Part shown: in pieces, positions 9,037-17,137 of the stretch
How the letters are laid out: each line of letters starts with the position of its first letter
How positions within the stretch are numbered: the stretch's first letter is position 1
From: DATLLN01 sp963797175
GTDB taxonomy: Bacteria; Actinomycetota; Thermoleophilia; Gaiellales; JAICJC01
Assembly: GCA_963797175.1 (NCBI GenBank)
Contig: CAWCOL010000009.1
Coordinates: forward strand, 372,001-436,000
Reading direction: 5' to 3'
Length of the DNA stretch: 64,000 bases
Program-made: the position numbers and the translations under genes
The notes under the pieces: model-generated
What the model was told of the DNA's origin: nothing
The model's database searches: none
The model's input: the letters and a program-made list of their open reading frames with translations, nothing else

Positions 9037-9063
9037 TCAACACCGCTCCACCGCGGACGATAA
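9037..9063 (+). promoter_or_regulatory. Sigma-28-type promoter of the flgB operon
   Basis: TCAA at 9037-9040, 15 bases, GACGATAA at 9056-9063. It is 78 bp before the chosen flgB start and heads the rod-MS ring-C ring-export ATPase operon. It is preceded by the phased CCACTTGGCC array. Confidence 0.75.
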
Positions 9064-9140
9064 CCGGGGATGCCCGAATGGATCTCGGGCCCACGAGAGT
9101 GCCCACGGATGGGGACTGCCGATACCAGATCGGACGGCAC

Positions 9141-9509
9141 GTGGATCTCTTCGATACATCGATGGTGGGGCTGCAGCGGGCCATGTCGGGCTCGCTCCTG
9201 CGACAGCAGGTGCTCGCCAACAACCTCGCCAATGCGAACACGCCGGGCTTCAAGCGCTCCGACGTGGACTTCCACTCCGCGCTGGACGCCGTCATGAACG
9301 GCCCCGCCGCGACGCCCGCCGCCGTGCAGGCCACCGGCTTCAGCGTGCAGACGGACAGCAGCTCGACGATGCGCGCCGACGGCAACAACGTCGACGTGGA
9401 TGCGGAGATGTCGTCGCTGTCGGAGAACACGCTCGACTACCAGTCGCTGACGTCCGTGCTGACGTCGCGGATCAAGATCCTCGAGACCGTGATCGGGCAG
9501 ACGCGCTGA
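9141..9509 (+). CDS. flgB: Flagellar basal-body rod protein FlgB
   Basis: 122 residues from GTG 9141, which gives the family-typical N terminus (MDLFDTSMVGLQRAM) and is followed by the rod signature LANNLANANTPGFKRSD. The frame stays open upstream (an ATG lies at 9078), but the extra residues have no rod similarity and no good ribosome site is seen for either start. FlgB forms the proximal rod with FlgC. Its stop overlaps the flgC start (TGATG). Confidence 0.9.
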   Translation: MDLFDTSMVGLQRAMSGSLLRQQVLANNLANANTPGFKRSDVDFHSALDAVMNGPAATPAAVQATGFSVQTDSSSTMRADGNNVDVDAEMSSLSENTLDYQSLTSVLTSRIKILETVIGQTR

Positions 9510-9916
9510 TGGGCATGTTCGATGCTCTCAACGTGTCCGCGACCGGCATGAGCGCCGAGCGCCTGCGGATGGACGTGATCGCCGAGAACCTGGCGAACGC
9601 CGAGACCACGCGCGGCGCCAACGGCCAGCCGTACCGCCGGCAGGAGGTCGTCCTCCAGGAGAAGTCGCCCAGCTTCGGCGAGATCCTGGGTGGCGTCCAG
9701 GTCGCCGGCATCGTCAGCGATCCCACGCCGCCGCGCAAGGTCTACGACCCGGGCCACCCGGACGCCGACAAGAACGGCTACGTCTCGCTGCCCAACGTCA
9801 ACCCGGTGACCGAGATGGTCGACCTGATCACCGCCAGCCGCGGCTACGAGGCCAACGTGACAGCGATGAACGCGGCCAAGCAGATGTTCACCAAGACCTT
9901 CGACGTGCTGCGCTGA
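9509..9916 (+). CDS. flgC: Flagellar basal-body rod protein FlgC
   Basis: 135 residues. N-terminal LRMDVIAENLANAETT and C-terminal VTEMVDLITASRGYEANVTA are the paired coiled-coil segments characteristic of axial proteins. FlgC builds the proximal rod together with FlgB. The start overlaps the flgB stop and its own stop overlaps the fliE start, indicating translational coupling. Confidence 0.95.
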   Translation: MGMFDALNVSATGMSAERLRMDVIAENLANAETTRGANGQPYRRQEVVLQEKSPSFGEILGGVQVAGIVSDPTPPRKVYDPGHPDADKNGYVSLPNVNPVTEMVDLITASRGYEANVTAMNAAKQMFTKTFDVLR

Positions 9917-10245
9917 TGCAGGTGCCCTCGATCGGATCGCTCGGCGCAGCCGCGCCGATCTCCACCGCCGCGCCGGCCGCTCCCACCACGCCGGGCGTTC
10001 CCGCGCCGGGCGACGCCGCCCAGAGCGGCTCGTTCAGCGGCATCCTGATGCAGCAGCTGGGCAACCTCAACGACCTTCAGCTGAACGCGCAGGCGCAGTC
10101 CACCGCGCTCGCGACCGGCAAGGCGACGGACGTCTCCGCCGTCGTCAGCTCGATCGAGCAGGCCTCCCTGGCGATGCAGCTCGCCGTGCAGGTGCGCAAC
10201 AAGGCCGTGGACGCCTACACGGAGATCATGCACATGCAGATCTAG
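9916..10245 (+). CDS. fliE: Flagellar hook-basal body protein FliE
   Basis: 109 residues with an Ala/Pro-rich N terminus and the conserved C-terminal part (VSSIEQASLAMQLAVQVRNK, then AYTEIMHMQI). FliE links the MS ring to the rod and is an early substrate of the export apparatus. It follows the normal flgB-flgC-fliE-fliF order and starts inside the flgC stop region. Confidence 0.93.
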   Translation: MQVPSIGSLGAAAPISTAAPAAPTTPGVPAPGDAAQSGSFSGILMQQLGNLNDLQLNAQAQSTALATGKATDVSAVVSSIEQASLAMQLAVQVRNKAVDAYTEIMHMQI

Positions 10246-10290
10246 CCCGCACGCCCACCCCCGCCCTCACCACAACCCTCCCCCTCACAC

Positions 10291-11808
10291 ATGCCCTCAC
10301 TCTCATCCATTCGCGACTTCTGGCGCTCGCTCGAGTCGCGCTCGCAGATCACGCTGGTGCTCTCGCTGCTGGCCGTGGTCGCGACGATGTACGGCATCTA
10401 CCACTTCGCCTCGCAGCCGAGCTACACGACGGTCGAGGCGGGGCTCTCGACGAGCAGCACCTCCAGCGTCACCTCGGCGCTGTCATCGGCCGGCATCCCC
10501 TACAAGATCGGCAACGGCGGCACCAGCGTCTCGGTGCCGGCCAGCCAGCACGACCAGGCGATGGTCGCGCTCAGCAAGGCGGGCGTCACGCCGGGCGGCC
10601 ACTCCAACTTCTCGCTGTTCGACCACACCAGCCTCTCGCAGACCGACTTCCAGCAGCAGGTCAACTACCAGCGCGCGCTGGAGGGCACGATCGCGACCAA
10701 CATCGAGAGCATCGACGGCGTGGACGCCGCGCAGGTGCAGCTGGTGCTGCCCAAGGACCAGCTGTTCCAGGACCAGTCCTCCGCCGCCTCCGCGTCGGTG
10801 ATGGTGACCGCCCCGCTCGGGCTCGACCAGAGCAGCGTGCGCGGCATCGCCTACATGGTCTCGTCCAGCGTGCAGAGCCTCGATCCCAGCAAGGTGACGG
10901 TCACCGACCAGACCGGCGCGCTGCTGTGGCCGTCCAGCGACGGCGGCAACGGCGGGGCGCCCAGCAAGCTCCAGGCGGAGCAGGCGTACGCCTCGCAGCT
11001 CTCCAGCCAGGTGGACGCGATGCTGACCCAGACGCTCGGCCCGGGCAAGGCCGAGGCGCGCGTCAACGTCGACCTGAACGTCGACCAGACGACGCAGGAC
11101 TCGATGACCTACGGCGACAAGCACGTCCCGCTCAGCCAGACGCAGAACAACGAGACGCTCAACTCGAACGGCTCGACGTCCGGCGGCGCGGCCGGCACGC
11201 CCTCCAACCTGCCCCCCGGCTACACCGGCGGCACCGCGGCGGGCGGCGGGCAGACCTACAAGAACACCCAGAGCTCCGTGCAGAACGGCGTGGACTGGAC
11301 GAAGTCGCACACCGAGGTCGCACCCGGCACCGTCAACAAGATGGACGTCGCTCTGCTGGTGGACAAGTCGGTCAGCGCGACCGACCTGGCCGCGGCCAAG
11401 AGCGCCGTCCAGAGCATGGTCGGCCTCACGCCCAGCCGCGGCGACACGATGAACGTCTCGACCATGGCCTTCGCCAAGCAGCCGACCGCCTCGTCGGGCG
11501 CGGCCGGGCTGCTGGGCGACCCGTTCGCCCTGGCCAAGCAGGCCGGGATCGTGATCGGCGCCCTCGTCTTCCTCTTCCTGCTGCGCCGCAACCTGCGCCG
11601 ACGGGAGAGCGACCCGGTGGCGCCCGAGCCCAAGTGGCTGCGCGAGATCCAGCACACGACGCCGATCGCCGAGCTCTCGCCGGCCGTGGGCCAGGGGAAC
11701 GACATCGTCGCGCTGCGCCGCCAGGAGATGCAGCGCACCGCCGAGGACCTCGTCCGCAAGAACCCTGACCAGGTCGCGACCCAGGTTGCCCAGTGGATGA
11801 GCGAGTAG
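10291..11808 (+). CDS. fliF: Flagellar MS-ring protein FliF
   Basis: 505 residues, near the typical 520-560. A membrane segment lies near residues 18-40 and a second near 408-425, with the periplasmic ring-building domains between. The C terminus ends in a short cytoplasmic tail that should bind FliG. No Shine-Dalgarno sequence precedes ATG 10291: the 45 bases after fliE are almost entirely C and A. The last 16 bases overlap the fliG start. Confidence 0.95.
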   Translation: MPSLSSIRDFWRSLESRSQITLVLSLLAVVATMYGIYHFASQPSYTTVEAGLSTSSTSSVTSALSSAGIPYKIGNGGTSVSVPASQHDQAMVALSKAGVTPGGHSNFSLFDHTSLSQTDFQQQVNYQRALEGTIATNIESIDGVDAAQVQLVLPKDQLFQDQSSAASASVMVTAPLGLDQSSVRGIAYMVSSSVQSLDPSKVTVTDQTGALLWPSSDGGNGGAPSKLQAEQAYASQLSSQVDAMLTQTLGPGKAEARVNVDLNVDQTTQDSMTYGDKHVPLSQTQNNETLNSNGSTSGGAAGTPSNLPPGYTGGTAAGGGQTYKNTQSSVQNGVDWTKSHTEVAPGTVNKMDVALLVDKSVSATDLAAAKSAVQSMVGLTPSRGDTMNVSTMAFAKQPTASSGAAGLLGDPFALAKQAGIVIGALVFLFLLRRNLRRRESDPVAPEPKWLREIQHTTPIAELSPAVGQGNDIVALRRQEMQRTAEDLVRKNPDQVATQVAQWMSE

Positions 11809-12830
11809 CAACGGCGCCGCGGCTGACCGGCCGCAAGAAGGCGGCGATCCTGCTCGTCTCGCTGGGCAAGGAGGGGGCCGCGGAGGTCTTCAAGCACCTC
11901 TCCAACGACATGATCGAGCAGCTCACGGTGGAGATGGCGAAGACGGCGTCCGTCGAGCCGGAGCAGAGCGAGTTCGTGATGGAGGAGTTCATCGAGTCCT
12001 CCGCCGCGCGCGGCTACATGGCCGAGGGCGGGATGCGCTATGCGCGGGAGGTGCTCGAGCGGGCCGTCGGCATCCAGCGGGCGGGCGAGATCATGAACCG
12101 GCTGTCGGCCGTGATCGAGACCAGCCCGTTCGACTACCTGCGCTCGACGCCGCCCGACCAGATCGCGGCGTTCCTCCGCAACGAGCATCCGCAGACGATC
12201 GCCCTGGTCGTCGCGCAGCTTCCCACCACCGCCCTGGCGGCGAAGGTGATGGAGCTGTTCGCGCCCGAGATCCAGGCCGACGTCGCCACCCGCATCGCGA
12301 TGATGGGCCAGACCTCGCCGGAGGTCGTCCGCGAGGTCGCCCAGGTGATGGAGACCAAGCTCGAGACCGTGCTCCAGCGCGAGTACGCGGCCGCCGGCGG
12401 CGTCCGCTCGCTGGCGTCGATCCTGAACTCGTCCAACCGCGCCACCGAGCGCAACATCCTCGACCACCTGACCGACGCCGACTCCGACCTGGCCGAGGAG
12501 GTGCGGCGGCTGCTGTTCGTCTTCGAGGACATCCTCAAGCTGGACGACCGCGCCATCCAGATGGTGCTGCGCGAGGTCGACTCCAAGGACCTGGCGCTGG
12601 CGATGCGCGGATCGACGCCCGATGTGCAGGGCAAGATCCTGAACAACATGTCCAGCCGCGGCGCCGAGATGCTCCGCGAGGAGATGGAGTTCATGCCGCC
12701 GCAGCGGCGCCGCGTCGTCGAGGAGGCGCAGACCAAGATCGTGGCCGTCGTCCGCAAGCTCGAGGACGCCGGCGAGATCGTGATCGCGCGCGGCGGCGGG
12801 GAGGACGAGGACGATGAGCTCATCGGCTGA
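11793..12830 (+). CDS. fliG: Flagellar motor switch protein FliG
   Basis: 345 residues from GTG 11793, overlapping fliF. The N-terminal LTGRKKAAILLVSLG, the middle-domain EHPQTIALVVAQL and the C-terminal torque helix region with alternating charges (EEMEFMPPQRRRVVEEAQ) are all present. FliG couples the stator to the C ring and to FliF. The extreme C terminus is unusually acidic (GGGEDEDDELIG). It overlaps fliH by 17 bases. Confidence 0.96.
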   Translation: MDERVATAPRLTGRKKAAILLVSLGKEGAAEVFKHLSNDMIEQLTVEMAKTASVEPEQSEFVMEEFIESSAARGYMAEGGMRYAREVLERAVGIQRAGEIMNRLSAVIETSPFDYLRSTPPDQIAAFLRNEHPQTIALVVAQLPTTALAAKVMELFAPEIQADVATRIAMMGQTSPEVVREVAQVMETKLETVLQREYAAAGGVRSLASILNSSNRATERNILDHLTDADSDLAEEVRRLLFVFEDILKLDDRAIQMVLREVDSKDLALAMRGSTPDVQGKILNNMSSRGAEMLREEMEFMPPQRRRVVEEAQTKIVAVVRKLEDAGEIVIARGGGEDEDDELIG

Positions 12831-13410
12831 GTTCGAGTTCGGCACCCTCCAGCCGCAGGGCGCGGTCGGCACGACCGAACGGTCGCTGGAGCAGATCATC
12901 GACGAGGCCCGCGACCGCGGCCACGCCGAGGGCTTCGCCGCGGGCCGCGCGGACGCGCTGGCGCAGCTCGCCCCGGCCGCCGACGCGATGGCCGAGGCGC
13001 TGGTCGAGGCGCAGCGCCAGACCGACGTGTTCGTCGAGGACGCCGAGCGGGCCGCGGTCGAGCTGGCGCTCGCGCTGGCCGGCAAGATCGTCGGGGCGGC
13101 GGTCGAGGTGCAGCCCGAGCTGGTGCTCGAGGTCGTCGCCGGCGCGCTGCGCCGCACGACGGTGCGCGACCAGCTCGTGCTGGAGCTGAACCCCGAGGAC
13201 TTCGACCTGGTGCGCGACGCGGCCGAGGCGGTCGCCGGCCGCATCGGCGGCGTTCGCCGGATGGACATCGTCGCCGAGCGGCGGGTGGGACGCGGCGGCT
13301 GCGTGATCCGCACCGGCGAGGGCGAGATCGACGCCCGCGTCGACCAGCAGCTGGTGCGCGCGGCCGAGATCGCCGCCGATGTGCTGCGGACGACGCCCGA
13401 CGATGCGTGA
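12814..13410 (+). CDS. fliH: Flagellar export ATPase regulator FliH
   Basis: 198 residues. The N-terminal half is a long Ala/Glu-rich helix with the glycine-containing repeats typical of FliH (GHAEGFAAGRADALAQL); the C-terminal half fits the V-ATPase E-subunit-like domain (VELALALAGKIV). FliH forms a stalk that regulates and positions the FliI ATPase. It sits between fliG and fliI in the standard order, overlapping both. Confidence 0.92.
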   Translation: MSSSAEFEFGTLQPQGAVGTTERSLEQIIDEARDRGHAEGFAAGRADALAQLAPAADAMAEALVEAQRQTDVFVEDAERAAVELALALAGKIVGAAVEVQPELVLEVVAGALRRTTVRDQLVLELNPEDFDLVRDAAEAVAGRIGGVRRMDIVAERRVGRGGCVIRTGEGEIDARVDQQLVRAAEIAADVLRTTPDDA

Positions 13411-14779
13411 CGCCACCCTGGAACGCCACCGCCGGGCCCTGCTCGGCGCCGACCTGCACCGCGCCCGCGGCCGCGTCACCAACCTGATCGGGCTGGTCAT
13501 CGAGTGCACCGGGCTGCCCGCCGAGGTGGGAGAGCTGTGCACGATCACCGCCGGGCGCAACCGCGACGCCGTGCCCGCCGAGGTGGTCGGCTTCCGCGAG
13601 GGCCGCACCCTGCTGATGCCGCTGGGCGAGATGTCGGGGATCGGCCCCGGCACACCGGTGACCGCCACCGGCGGCTCGTTCCGCGTGCCCGTCGGGCCGG
13701 CACTGCTGGGCCGGGTGCTGGACGGGCTGGGCCGGCCGATCGACGACGGCCCCGAGCTGGGCGCGACCGAGATGCGGCCCGCCGCGGGCTCGCCGCCCTC
13801 CCCCATGCAGCGCCAGCGAATCGACCGCCGGCTGCCGCTGGGCGTGCGGGCGCTCGACACGCTGGTTCCGTGCGGGCGCGGGCAGCGGCTGGGGATCTTC
13901 GCCGGCTCCGGCGTCGGCAAGTCGAGCCTGCTCGGCATGATCGCGCGCTCGACCACGGCAGGGGTCAACGTGATCTGCCTGGTCGGCGAGCGCGGCCGCG
14001 AGCTGCTCGAGTTCATCGAGCGCGACCTGGGCGACGCGCTCGCGCGCTCGGTGGTGGTGGTCGCGACGTCCGACCAGCCGGCGCTGGTGCGCATCACGGC
14101 GGCGCAGGTCGCGACCACGATCGCCGAGCACTTCCGCGACCAGGGCGAGGACGTGCTGCTGATGATGGACTCCCTCACGCGCCTGGCCATGGCCCAGCGC
14201 GAGATCGGCCTGGCCATCGGCGAGCCGCCGGCGACGCGCGGCTACACGCCCAGCGTGTTCGCGCTGCTGCCGCGGCTGCTGGAGCGGGCCGGCACGAGCG
14301 ACCGCGGCTCGATCACGGGCCTCTACACCGTGCTGGTCGAGGGCGACGACATGAACGAGCCGGTGGCCGACGCGGCCCGCTCGATCCTGGACGGCCACTG
14401 CGTGCTCACCCGTGAGCTGGCGCACCGCAACCACTACCCGGCGATCGACGTGCTCCAGTCCATCTCGCGCCTGGCCGACGAGATCACCTCGGACGAGGTG
14501 CGGACGGCGGCGGGGGCGCTGCGCGAGACGCTGGCGGCGCACCGCTCCAAGGAGGACCTGATCTCGATCGGGGCCTACACGCAGGGCGCCGACCCGAAGG
14601 TGGACTACGCGATCGCGAAGCTGGCGGGGATCGAGGCGTTCCTCCGCCAGGGACGCGGCCGCGACGAGCCGGGGGCATCGTCGGCGGAGGTCTCCGATCA
14701 GCTGCTGATGGAGCTGATGGCCGATCACCGGGAGGCGCTTCATTCCCTGCTTCCTGCGCCGATTACGCGGGCAGACTGA
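13403..14779 (+). CDS. fliI: Flagellum-specific ATP synthase FliI
   Basis: About 458 residues from ATG 13403, which overlaps the fliH stop; an upstream ATG at 13379 is inside fliH and unlikely. Walker A (GSGVGKSSLLG) is near residue 168 and Walker B (LLMMDSLTRLAMAQRE) near 252. The export-ATPase signature PTTRGY-like segment reads PPATRGYTPSVF. FliI energises type III export of axial proteins. A sigma-28-type promoter for cheW lies in its last 41 bases. Confidence 0.96.
   Translation: MRDATLERHRRALLGADLHRARGRVTNLIGLVIECTGLPAEVGELCTITAGRNRDAVPAEVVGFREGRTLLMPLGEMSGIGPGTPVTATGGSFRVPVGPALLGRVLDGLGRPIDDGPELGATEMRPAAGSPPSPMQRQRIDRRLPLGVRALDTLVPCGRGQRLGIFAGSGVGKSSLLGMIARSTTAGVNVICLVGERGRELLEFIERDLGDALARSVVVVATSDQPALVRITAAQVATTIAEHFRDQGEDVLLMMDSLTRLAMAQREIGLAIGEPPATRGYTPSVFALLPRLLERAGTSDRGSITGLYTVLVEGDDMNEPVADAARSILDGHCVLTRELAHRNHYPAIDVLQSISRLADEITSDEVRTAAGALRETLAAHRSKEDLISIGAYTQGADPKVDYAIAKLAGIEAFLRQGRGRDEPGASSAEVSDQLLMELMADHREALHSLLPAPITRAD
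14739..14765 (+). promoter_or_regulatory. Sigma-28-type promoter of the che operon
   Basis: TTCA at 14739-14742, 15 bases, GCCGATTA at 14758-14765. It lies inside the 3' end of fliI, 32 bp before the cheW start, so the chemotaxis genes may be transcribed separately from the basal-body operon. Confidence 0.6.
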
Positions 14780-14796
14780 CCCACCTGGAGGCCTGA

Positions 14797-15234
14797 ATGT
14801 CAACCAGCGAGACGACTCGCCAGCTTGTCATCTTCTCGCTCGGCGCGGAGGAGTACGCACTCCCGATCACGCGAGTGCAGGAGATCATCCGCTACACGGA
14901 GCCCCGCTCCGTGGCTTCCCAGACCCCCTGGATCCGCGGCGTCATCAACCTGCGCGGCAAGATCGTGCCGGTCTGCGACCTCGCCCAGCGGCTCGGCCTC
15001 GAGGTCGAGATGCCCCCGACCGCCAAGATCGTGATCGTCGAGACCGAGATCGGCACCGCGGGTGTGATCGTGGACGACGTCGAGGAGGTGCTGACCGTCG
15101 AGCAGAGCCAGCTCGAGGACGTGCCCGGCGCCGACGCCGACTACGTCGAGGCGATCGCCAAGGTCGGCGACCGGCTCGCCATCCTGCTCAACCCGGACGG
15201 CCTGTTCGCGGGCGTCCAGGTCGCCGCGGCCTGA
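14797..15234 (+). CDS. cheW: Chemotaxis coupling protein CheW
   Basis: 145 residues, a single CheW domain: FSLGAEEYALPITRVQEIIR, then WIRGVINLRGKIVPVCDL and a C-terminal VEAIAKVGDRLAILLN. CheW bridges chemoreceptors and CheA in the polar arrays. ATG 14797 has a GGAGG eight bases upstream. No chemoreceptor gene is in the window, so its receptor partners must be elsewhere. Confidence 0.96.
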   Translation: MSTSETTRQLVIFSLGAEEYALPITRVQEIIRYTEPRSVASQTPWIRGVINLRGKIVPVCDLAQRLGLEVEMPPTAKIVIVETEIGTAGVIVDDVEEVLTVEQSQLEDVPGADADYVEAIAKVGDRLAILLNPDGLFAGVQVAAA

Positions 15235-15281
15235 CCGGCCAGGCTCCCGGCCGCGACACCCCCGTCCGGCCCGTCCCCCAC

Positions 15282-16343
15282 ATGTCCCAGCACCCCTCAC
15301 CCTCCACGTCCCCCATTCGCGTTGTCGTCGCCGACGACAGCGCCTTCATGCGCCGGATGCTCTCCGATGCGCTGGCGGCCGGTGGCTTCGACGTCGTCGG
15401 CACCGCGGCCAACGGCGACGAGGCGCTGGGCGTCTGCACGCGCCTGCGGCCCGACGTGCTGACGCTCGACCTGGCCATGCCCGGCCTGGACGGGATCGGC
15501 GTGCTGCGCGCGCTGCGCGACGCGTCCTCGCCGATCCCGGTGGTCGTCGTCTCGGCGTTCTCGCCGGCGCACGGCGCGCGGGCCGTGGACGCGCTGGCGG
15601 AGGGTGCGGTCGACCTCGTCGTCAAGCCCTCTGCGACCGACCCGCCGGGCCGCTTCGCCGGCGAGCTTGCCGCGAAGGTGCTGGCCGCCGCCGCGGCCCC
15701 GCCCCGCTCAGCGGCGCCCCGCCGTCCTGCCGCCGCCACGCCGGCGCCGCCGTCGGTCGTCTCGCGCCGTCCCGCCGGCGCGACCCGCCGCACCGTTGTG
15801 ATCGCTTGCTCGACCGGCGGCCCCCGCGCCCTGGCCGAGCTGCTGCCGCTGCTGCCCGAGCGGGTCGGCGACGGCATCCTGATCGTCCAGCACATGCCAC
15901 CCGGCTTCACCGAGTCGCTGGCGGCCCGGCTCGACCGCACCTCGCGGATGACGGTGGCCGAGGCGACCGGCGGCGAGCGGCTCCGGCCCGACCTGGCCCT
16001 GCTCGCGCCCGGCGGCCGGCACCTGCGGCTGGCCGACAACGGCACCGTGCGGCTGACCGAGGAGCCCGAGATCGGAGGCCTGCGGCCCCGCGCCGACCTG
16101 ACCATCGCCGACGCCGCCCGCGTCCACGGCAGCCGGATGCTGCTGGTGGTGCTGACCGGCATGGGCAAGGACGGCCTCGAGGGAGCTCAGGCCGTGCGCG
16201 CCGCCGGCGGCCGGATCGCCGTCGAGGCGGAGGAGACCTGCACGGTGTACGGGATGCCCCGCGCCGTGTCGGAGGCCCACCTGGCCGACGCCGAGCTGCC
16301 GCTCGGGAAGCTGGCCGCGACGATCGTGGCGGAGGCCGGATGA
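15282..16343 (+). CDS. cheB: Chemoreceptor methylesterase/deamidase CheB
   Basis: 353 residues. The N-terminal receiver domain has the acidic pocket (VADDS) and phospho-acceptor Asp63 (LDLAMPGLDG). After a Pro/Ala-rich linker the methylesterase domain shows Ser177 (IACSTGGPRAL), His in IVQHMPPGF and Asp in TGMGKDGLEG. It removes methyl groups from receptor glutamates during adaptation. There is no Shine-Dalgarno sequence before ATG 15282; the leader is C-rich. The stop overlaps the cheR start (ATGA). Confidence 0.96.
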   Translation: MSQHPSPSTSPIRVVVADDSAFMRRMLSDALAAGGFDVVGTAANGDEALGVCTRLRPDVLTLDLAMPGLDGIGVLRALRDASSPIPVVVVSAFSPAHGARAVDALAEGAVDLVVKPSATDPPGRFAGELAAKVLAAAAAPPRSAAPRRPAAATPAPPSVVSRRPAGATRRTVVIACSTGGPRALAELLPLLPERVGDGILIVQHMPPGFTESLAARLDRTSRMTVAEATGGERLRPDLALLAPGGRHLRLADNGTVRLTEEPEIGGLRPRADLTIADAARVHGSRMLLVVLTGMGKDGLEGAQAVRAAGGRIAVEAEETCTVYGMPRAVSEAHLADAELPLGKLAATIVAEAG

Positions 16344-17137
16344 GCGCCCTGTCCACAGCCCGCCGTGACGACTACCTCGACTTCTGCGAGGCGATCCGCC
16401 GCATCACCGGCATCGACCTGACGCAGTACAAGCGCTCGCAGATGGAGCGCCGGATCCGCACCTTCGCCGAGCGGCAGGGCGCCGTCGCGCTGGCCGACTA
16501 CGCGCGCACCCTGGCCGCGGACGCCGATCAGCTCGAGCGGTTCCTCGACCGGGTGACGATCAACGTCTCCCAGCTCTGGCGCAACCCCGAGCAGTTCGAC
16601 CGGCTGGCCCGCACCGTCATCCCCGAGCTCGCCATCGCCGGCCGGATCCGCTGCTGGAGCGCCGGCTGCTCGTACGGCGCCGAGGCGTACACGCTGGCGG
16701 CCCTGTGCCGCTCCGGCGCGCCGTCCGCGCGGGTCGAGGTGCACGGCACCGACATCGACGCCCGCATGGTCGACCGCGCCCGGGCCGGGCGCTTCTCCGC
16801 CGAGGACGTGCGCAGCGCACCGCCCGCGGCTCTGGCCCGCTGGTTCACGCGCACGCCTGACGGCGGCTACGAGGCGCTGCCGGAGCTGAAGCTGCTGACG
16901 CGGTTCGAGACCGGCGACCTGCTGCGCGACGCCTTCCCGCGCGGCCGCTACGACCTCGTGCTGTGCCGCAACGTCGTCATCTACTTCACCGAGGACGTCC
17001 GCAACGCGCTCCACGAGCGGCTCGCGGCGTCGCTGCGCCCGGGCGGCCACCTGATGGTCGGCGCCACGGAGCGCGTCTCGTCCCCTGCGGCGATCGGCGT
17101 CGAGCCCGTGTACCCCTTCGTCTTCCGGAAGGTCTGA
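16340..17137 (+). CDS. cheR: Chemoreceptor methyltransferase CheR
   Basis: 265 residues from ATG 16340. The N-terminal helical domain (ITGIDLTQYKRSQMERRI) is followed by the SAM-binding domain, with SAGCSYGAEAYTLA in place of the more common SAGCSTGEEPYTLA, and CRNVVIYFT near residue 215. CheR methylates receptor glutamates and opposes CheB. It lies between cheB and cheA, overlapping cheB by four bases and directly abutting cheA. Confidence 0.95.
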   Translation: MSALSTARRDDYLDFCEAIRRITGIDLTQYKRSQMERRIRTFAERQGAVALADYARTLAADADQLERFLDRVTINVSQLWRNPEQFDRLARTVIPELAIAGRIRCWSAGCSYGAEAYTLAALCRSGAPSARVEVHGTDIDARMVDRARAGRFSAEDVRSAPPAALARWFTRTPDGGYEALPELKLLTRFETGDLLRDAFPRGRYDLVLCRNVVIYFTEDVRNALHERLAASLRPGGHLMVGATERVSSPAAIGVEPVYPFVFRKV

